DNA of 64,000 bases, from contig NZ_JAFBBO010000001.1 in the NCBI RefSeq assembly GCF_016907235.1, positions 2,728,001-2,792,000 of the forward strand, written 5' to 3'. The DNA comes from Oerskovia jenensis (GTDB taxonomy: Bacteria > Actinomycetota > Actinomycetes > Actinomycetales > Cellulomonadaceae). A program made the translations under genes and the position numbers. Below, one piece after another: positions 60,588-64,000 of this stretch. The notes beneath the pieces were generated by a model. The model searched no databases, had not been told where the DNA came from, and saw only the letters and a list, made by a program, of their open reading frames with translations. Numbering within the stretch: position 1 is the stretch's first letter; every line of letters begins with the position of its first letter.

Positions 60588-62260
60588 CCGCGACCCTGCC
60601 GACCACGCGCTCCCCAGGCGTCGGCGACGTCCTGGGGACGACGGTCGACCCGGCCTCCACCACGGCCCGGGCCGATGACGCAGCCCAGCGCGCGCTCGTC
60701 GCCGGGCTGCGCGAGCGCACGGCCCGTGCCGCGCTCGGCGGCCCCGAGCCGTCGCGGGCCCGGCACGTCGCGCGCGGCAAGCTGCTGCCGCGCGAGCGCG
60801 TCGAGCACCTGCTCGACGAGGGCAGCCCGTTCCTGGAGATCGCGCCGCTCGCGGCCGAGGGGATGCTGGGCGGCGAGTGGCCCGGGGCGGGTGTGATCGC
60901 GGGGATCGGGGTCGTCGAGGGGCGCCAGGTGCTGGTCGTGTGCAACGACGCGACCGTGAAGGGCGGCACGTACCACCCGCTCACGGTCAAGAAGCACCTG
61001 CGGGCCCAGGAGATCGCGCTCGAGAACCGGCTGCCGTGTATCTACCTGGTCGACTCGGGCGGCGCGTTCCTGCCGCTCCAGGCCGAGGTGTTCCCCGACC
61101 GCGACCACTTCGGCCGGATCTTCTACCACCAGGCCCGGCTCTCGGCCGCGGGCGTCCCGCAGATCGCAGCCGTCCTGGGCTCGTGCACCGCGGGCGGCGC
61201 GTACGTGCCCGCGATGAGCGACGAGACCGTGATCGTGCGGAACCAGGGCACGATCTTCCTGGGCGGCCCGCCGCTCGTGAAGGCCGCGATCGGCGAGGTC
61301 GTCACGGCCGAGGAGCTGGGTGGCGGCGACCTGCACGCGCGCCGCTCGGGCGTCACCGACCACCTGGCGGAGGACGACGAGCACGCGCTCGCGATCGTGC
61401 GACGCATCGTCTCGACGCTCCCGCCGGACCCCGCGCCAGCATGGGCGGTCGACGAGAGCGTCCCGCCCGTCGTCGGGCAGGACGAGCCCGGCGGGCCGGG
61501 CGAGAGTCTGTACGGCGCGGTGCCGGTCGACGTCCAGGCGCCCTACGACGCGCGCGAGATCGTCGCGCGGCTCGTCGACGGCAGCGTGTTCCACGAGTTC
61601 AAGCGCGAGTACGGCGACACCCTGGTCACGGGGTTCGCGCACCTGCACGGGCACCCCGTGGGGATCGTCGCGAACAACGGGGTCCTGTTCAGCCCGTCGG
61701 CGCTCAAGGGCGCGCACTTCGTCGAGCTGTGCGACCAGCGCGGCATCCCGCTCGTGTTCCTGCAGAACATCTCGGGGTTCATGGTCGGCACCGACGCCGA
61801 GGCCGGGGGCATCGCCAAGGACGGCGCCAAGATGGTCACGGCCGTCGCGACGACGCGCGTGCCCAAGCTGACCGTCGTGGTCGGCGGGTCGTTCGGGGCG
61901 GGCAACTACTCGATGTGCGGGCGCGCCTACTCGCCGCGCTTCCTGTGGTCGTGGCCCGCGAGCCGGATCTCGGTCATGGGCGGCCCGCAGGCCGCGTCGG
62001 TGCTCGCGACGGTCAAGGCCGACCAGCTCGCGGCGCGCGGCGAGCAGTGGGCGCCCGACGACGAGGCCGCCTTCCGCGAGGACATCCGTGCGCGCTACGA
62101 GGAGCAGGGCGACCCGTACTACGCCACGGCCCGGCTCTGGGACGACGGCGTCATCGACCCCGCCGACACGCGCCGCGTGCTGGGACTCGCGCTCGACGTG
62201 TGCGCCCGCACGCCGTTGGCCCCGACCGAGGGCCCGCGCTTCGGGCTCTTCAGGATGTGA
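60584..62260 (+). CDS. mccB: methylcrotonyl-CoA carboxylase-type carboxyltransferase (beta) subunit
   Basis: 558 residues. The two crotonase-like carboxyltransferase domains show [54 protein letters not shown] and the C-terminal [20 protein letters not shown] with [17 protein letters not shown]. The length and these motifs fit MccB and not propionyl-CoA PccB. It transfers carboxyl from biotin to 3-methylcrotonyl-CoA in leucine breakdown. GTG 60584 overlaps the E2 stop by four bases, linking leucine oxoacid oxidation to the next catabolic steps. Confidence 0.9.
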
Positions 62261-62265
62261 GGGCC

Positions 62266-64000
62266 ATGGACACCGTGCCTGCTGCCTCCCCGCCCACCAC
62301 CCCGCTGTTGTCAGAACCAGCGAGCACCCCAGGTCACGCTCGTTCTGACAACCCGAGCACGCGGCCCTTCGGCACCGTCCTCGTCGCCAACCGCGGCGAG
62401 ATCGCGTGCCGCGTCATCGCCACGCTGCGGCGCCTCGGCATCCGCTCGGTCGCGGTCCACAGCGACGCCGACGCCGGCGCGCGCCACGTCTCCCTCGCCG
62501 ACGTCGCGGTGCGGATCGGCCCGGCCCCTGCTGCCGAGTCCTACCTGAACGTGCCCGCGATCCTCGACGCGGCCCGCGCGACGGGCGCCGACGCGATCCA
62601 CCCCGGCTACGGCTTCCTGTCGGAGAACCCCGAGCTCGCGCGGGCCTGCGCGGACGCGGGCATCGTGTTCGTCGGTCCGGGCGTCGCGGCGCTCGAGGCC
62701 ATGGCCGACAAGATCACGGCCAAGGAGATCGTCGCGGCGCGCGGGGTCCCGGTCGTGCCGGGCAGCACGGGCCGCGACCCCGGGACGGGCCGGGCGCTCG
62801 ACGACGAGGCCCTCGCGCGGGCTGCGCGCGACGTCGGCTTCCCGCTGCTGGTCAAGCCTTCGGCGGGCGGCGGCGGCAAGGGCATGCAGGTCGTGACGTC
62901 GGCCGACGACCTCCCGGCCGCGCTCGCGAGCGCCCGCCGCGTCGCGACCCGGTCGTTCGGCGACGGCACGCTGCTCGTCGAGCGCCTGGTCGCCCGGCCG
63001 CGCCACATCGAGGTGCAGGTGCTCGCGGACTCGCGCGGCGCCGTCGTGCACCTGGGGGAGCGTGAGTGCTCGCTCCAGCGGCGCCACCAGAAGGTCGTCG
63101 AGGAGGCGCCGTCGCCGCTGCTCGACGCCGCGACGCGCGAGCGCATCGGGGCGGCCGCGTGCGAGGTCGCGCGCAGCGTCGACTACGAGGGCGCCGGGAC
63201 GGTCGAGTTCCTCGTGCCGGCCGCCGAGCCGACCACCTTCTACTTCATCGAGATGAACACGCGCCTGCAGGTCGAGCACCCCGTGACCGAGATGGTCACG
63301 GGCCTGGACCTGGTCGAGGCCCAGCTCCGCGTCGCGGCCGGCGAGCCGCTCAGGTTCGCGCAGGAGGACGTCGTGCTGCGGGGCCACGCGATCGAGGCCC
63401 GGGTCTACGCCGAGTCCCCGGCGCGCGGGTTCCTGCCCGCGACGGGCGAGGTCCTCGCGCTCACCGAGCCCGACGGCGCCGGGTGGCGTCTCGACAGCAG
63501 CCTCACCGAGGGTCTGCGCGTCGGGGGCGACTACGACCCGCTGCTCGCGAAGGCCGTCGCGCACGGCGCCGACCGCGCCCAGGCGCTCGACCGGCTCGAC
63601 CGCCTGCTCGCGGAGACGCTCGTCCTGGGGGTCGACACCAACATCGGCTTCCTGCGGGCGCTCCTCGGGGACCCGGACGTCCGGTCGGGCGACCTCGACA
63701 CGGGCCTGATCGAGCGGTTCGTGGCGGCGGGGGGAGTGCCCTCGGGGACCGCGACCGAGGAGGACCTCGCGGTGGTGGCGCTCTTCGTGCTCGCCGGGCG
63801 TCCACGGGGCGTGCCCGGCGCGTGGGGCGCCCGCGACGGCTGGCGGCTCAACGCCTCGCCACGCCCCCACCGGGTCGTGCTGCACGTCGCCCCGGACGAT
63901 CCCCACGAGGTGACCGTCGCGGGAGACGTGAGCGACGCCGTCGTGCACGTGGACGAGGGCCCACGGCCCGGGACGGCCCGGCGGGCCGCACTGACCCCGG
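62266..64000 (+). CDS. mccA: biotin carboxylase (MccA-type alpha) subunit, truncated by window end
   Basis: At least 578 residues are visible. After a 35-residue polar extension, the biotin carboxylase domain begins [23 protein letters not shown]-grasp features are [40 protein letters not shown] and [20 protein letters not shown]. The frame is open to the last base; the biotinyl domain is beyond the window. It forms the carboxylase with MccB, five bases downstream of its stop. A GTTGTCAGAAC palindrome is embedded in the N-terminal extension, and no later start codon could produce a complete ATP-grasp domain. Confidence 0.9.
   Translation, partial: MDTVPAASPPTTPLLSEPASTPGHARSDNPSTRPFGTVLVANRGEIACRVIATLRRLGIRSVAVHSDADAGARHVSLADVAVRIGPAPAAESYLNVPAILDAARATGADAIHPGYGFLSENPELARACADAGIVFVGPGVAALEAMADKITAKEIVAARGVPVVPGSTGRDPGTGRALDDEALARAARDVGFPLLVKPSAGGGGKGMQVVTSADDLPAALASARRVATRSFGDGTLLVERLVARPRHIEVQVLADSRGAVVHLGERECSLQRRHQKVVEEAPSPLLDAATRERIGAAACEVARSVDYEGAGTVEFLVPAAEPTTFYFIEMNTRLQVEHPVTEMVTGLDLVEAQLRVAAGEPLRFAQEDVVLRGHAIEARVYAESPARGFLPATGEVLALTEPDGAGWRLDSSLTEGLRVGGDYDPLLAKAVAHGADRAQALDRLDRLLAETLVLGVDTNIGFLRALLGDPDVRSGDLDTGLIERFVAAGGVPSGTATEEDLAVVALFVLAGRPRGVPGAWGARDGWRLNASPRPHRVVLHVAPDDPHEVTVAGDVSDAVVHVDEGPRPGTARRAALTP
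62307..62352. repeat. palindrome within the MccA N-terminal extension
   Basis: GTTGTCAGAAC (62307-62317) and GTTCTGACAAC (62342-62352) are exact reverse complements, with an inner GAGC/GCTC pair. It shares AGCACCCCAG with the E2 palindrome core. The element is translated in frame as a polar stretch. Confidence 0.75.

Overview
The window is about 73% G+C, uses GTG starts freely and is tightly packed. The gene types (Zur-linked cysteine-free ribosomal proteins, a MmyB-type regulator, a short HU, leaderless promoters, AsnC-controlled Bkd and Mcc genes) point to an actinomycete, probably a Micrococcales member near Cellulomonas, Cellulosimicrobium or Oerskovia. That placement is inferred from gene content and codon use; no rRNA gene is present. 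No tRNA, rRNA, CRISPR array or transposase was found.

Layout. 1-2785: a DUF4178 / DUF350 / membrane-anchored aminopropyltransferase set. 3130-11561: a co-directional, often overlapping cluster of type II thioesterase, MmyB-like regulator, metallo-beta-lactamase-fold hydrolase, MFS exporter, AvrD-family protein, P-loop protein, KAS III, acyl carrier protein, HAD phosphatase and a second P-loop protein. This looks like a small-molecule pathway of the syringolide/butanolide type and is the most interesting part of the window. 11625-17525: DedA protein, PatB/MalY C-S lyase, TMEM175-like channel, penicillin-binding lipoprotein and a small ferredoxin-like protein. 17718-19585: a leader peptide ending in Cys-Cys, then a DAACS symporter. 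19684-26382: SHOCT protein, two-component system, MmcQ-like protein, quinone oxidoreductase, DksA/TraR protein, SDR and TetR. 26650-33522: glutamate decarboxylase, amidohydrolase, two unidentified membrane proteins and a copper set (CopC, PCuAC, Tat-exported DyP peroxidase).

33875-35435: an AbiE toxin-antitoxin pair with more A+T-tolerant codon use than its surroundings and a 16-bp-arm inverted repeat over its start. 35576-46616: a glycan locus of LacI regulator, sugar ABC binding protein with two permeases, GH35 beta-galactosidase and a 1,442-residue GH101 endo-alpha-N-acetylgalactosaminidase. It suggests release and uptake of core-1 (Gal-GalNAc) O-glycans; no ATPase is encoded here. 46733-51351: a zinc-limitation region, with a CobW-like protein lacking a P-loop diverging from four cysteine-free ribosomal protein genes, two perfect Zur-type palindromes between them, then HU and a YibE/F protein with a third Zur-like box. 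51415-55485: a 1,356-residue zinc-ribbon multipass membrane protein. 55607-64000: an AsnC/Lrp regulator diverging from branched-chain 2-oxoacid dehydrogenase E1alpha, E1beta and E2, followed by both methylcrotonyl-CoA-carboxylase-type subunits (the biotin-carboxylase subunit runs off the end). This forms a leucine/branched-chain degradation operon.

Two sequence-level themes recur. Several genes have a -10 hexamer exactly six or seven bases before the start codon, so they are probably leaderless. Long near-perfect palindromes sit between genes and, unusually, inside disordered coding segments of the E2 and biotin-carboxylase genes.
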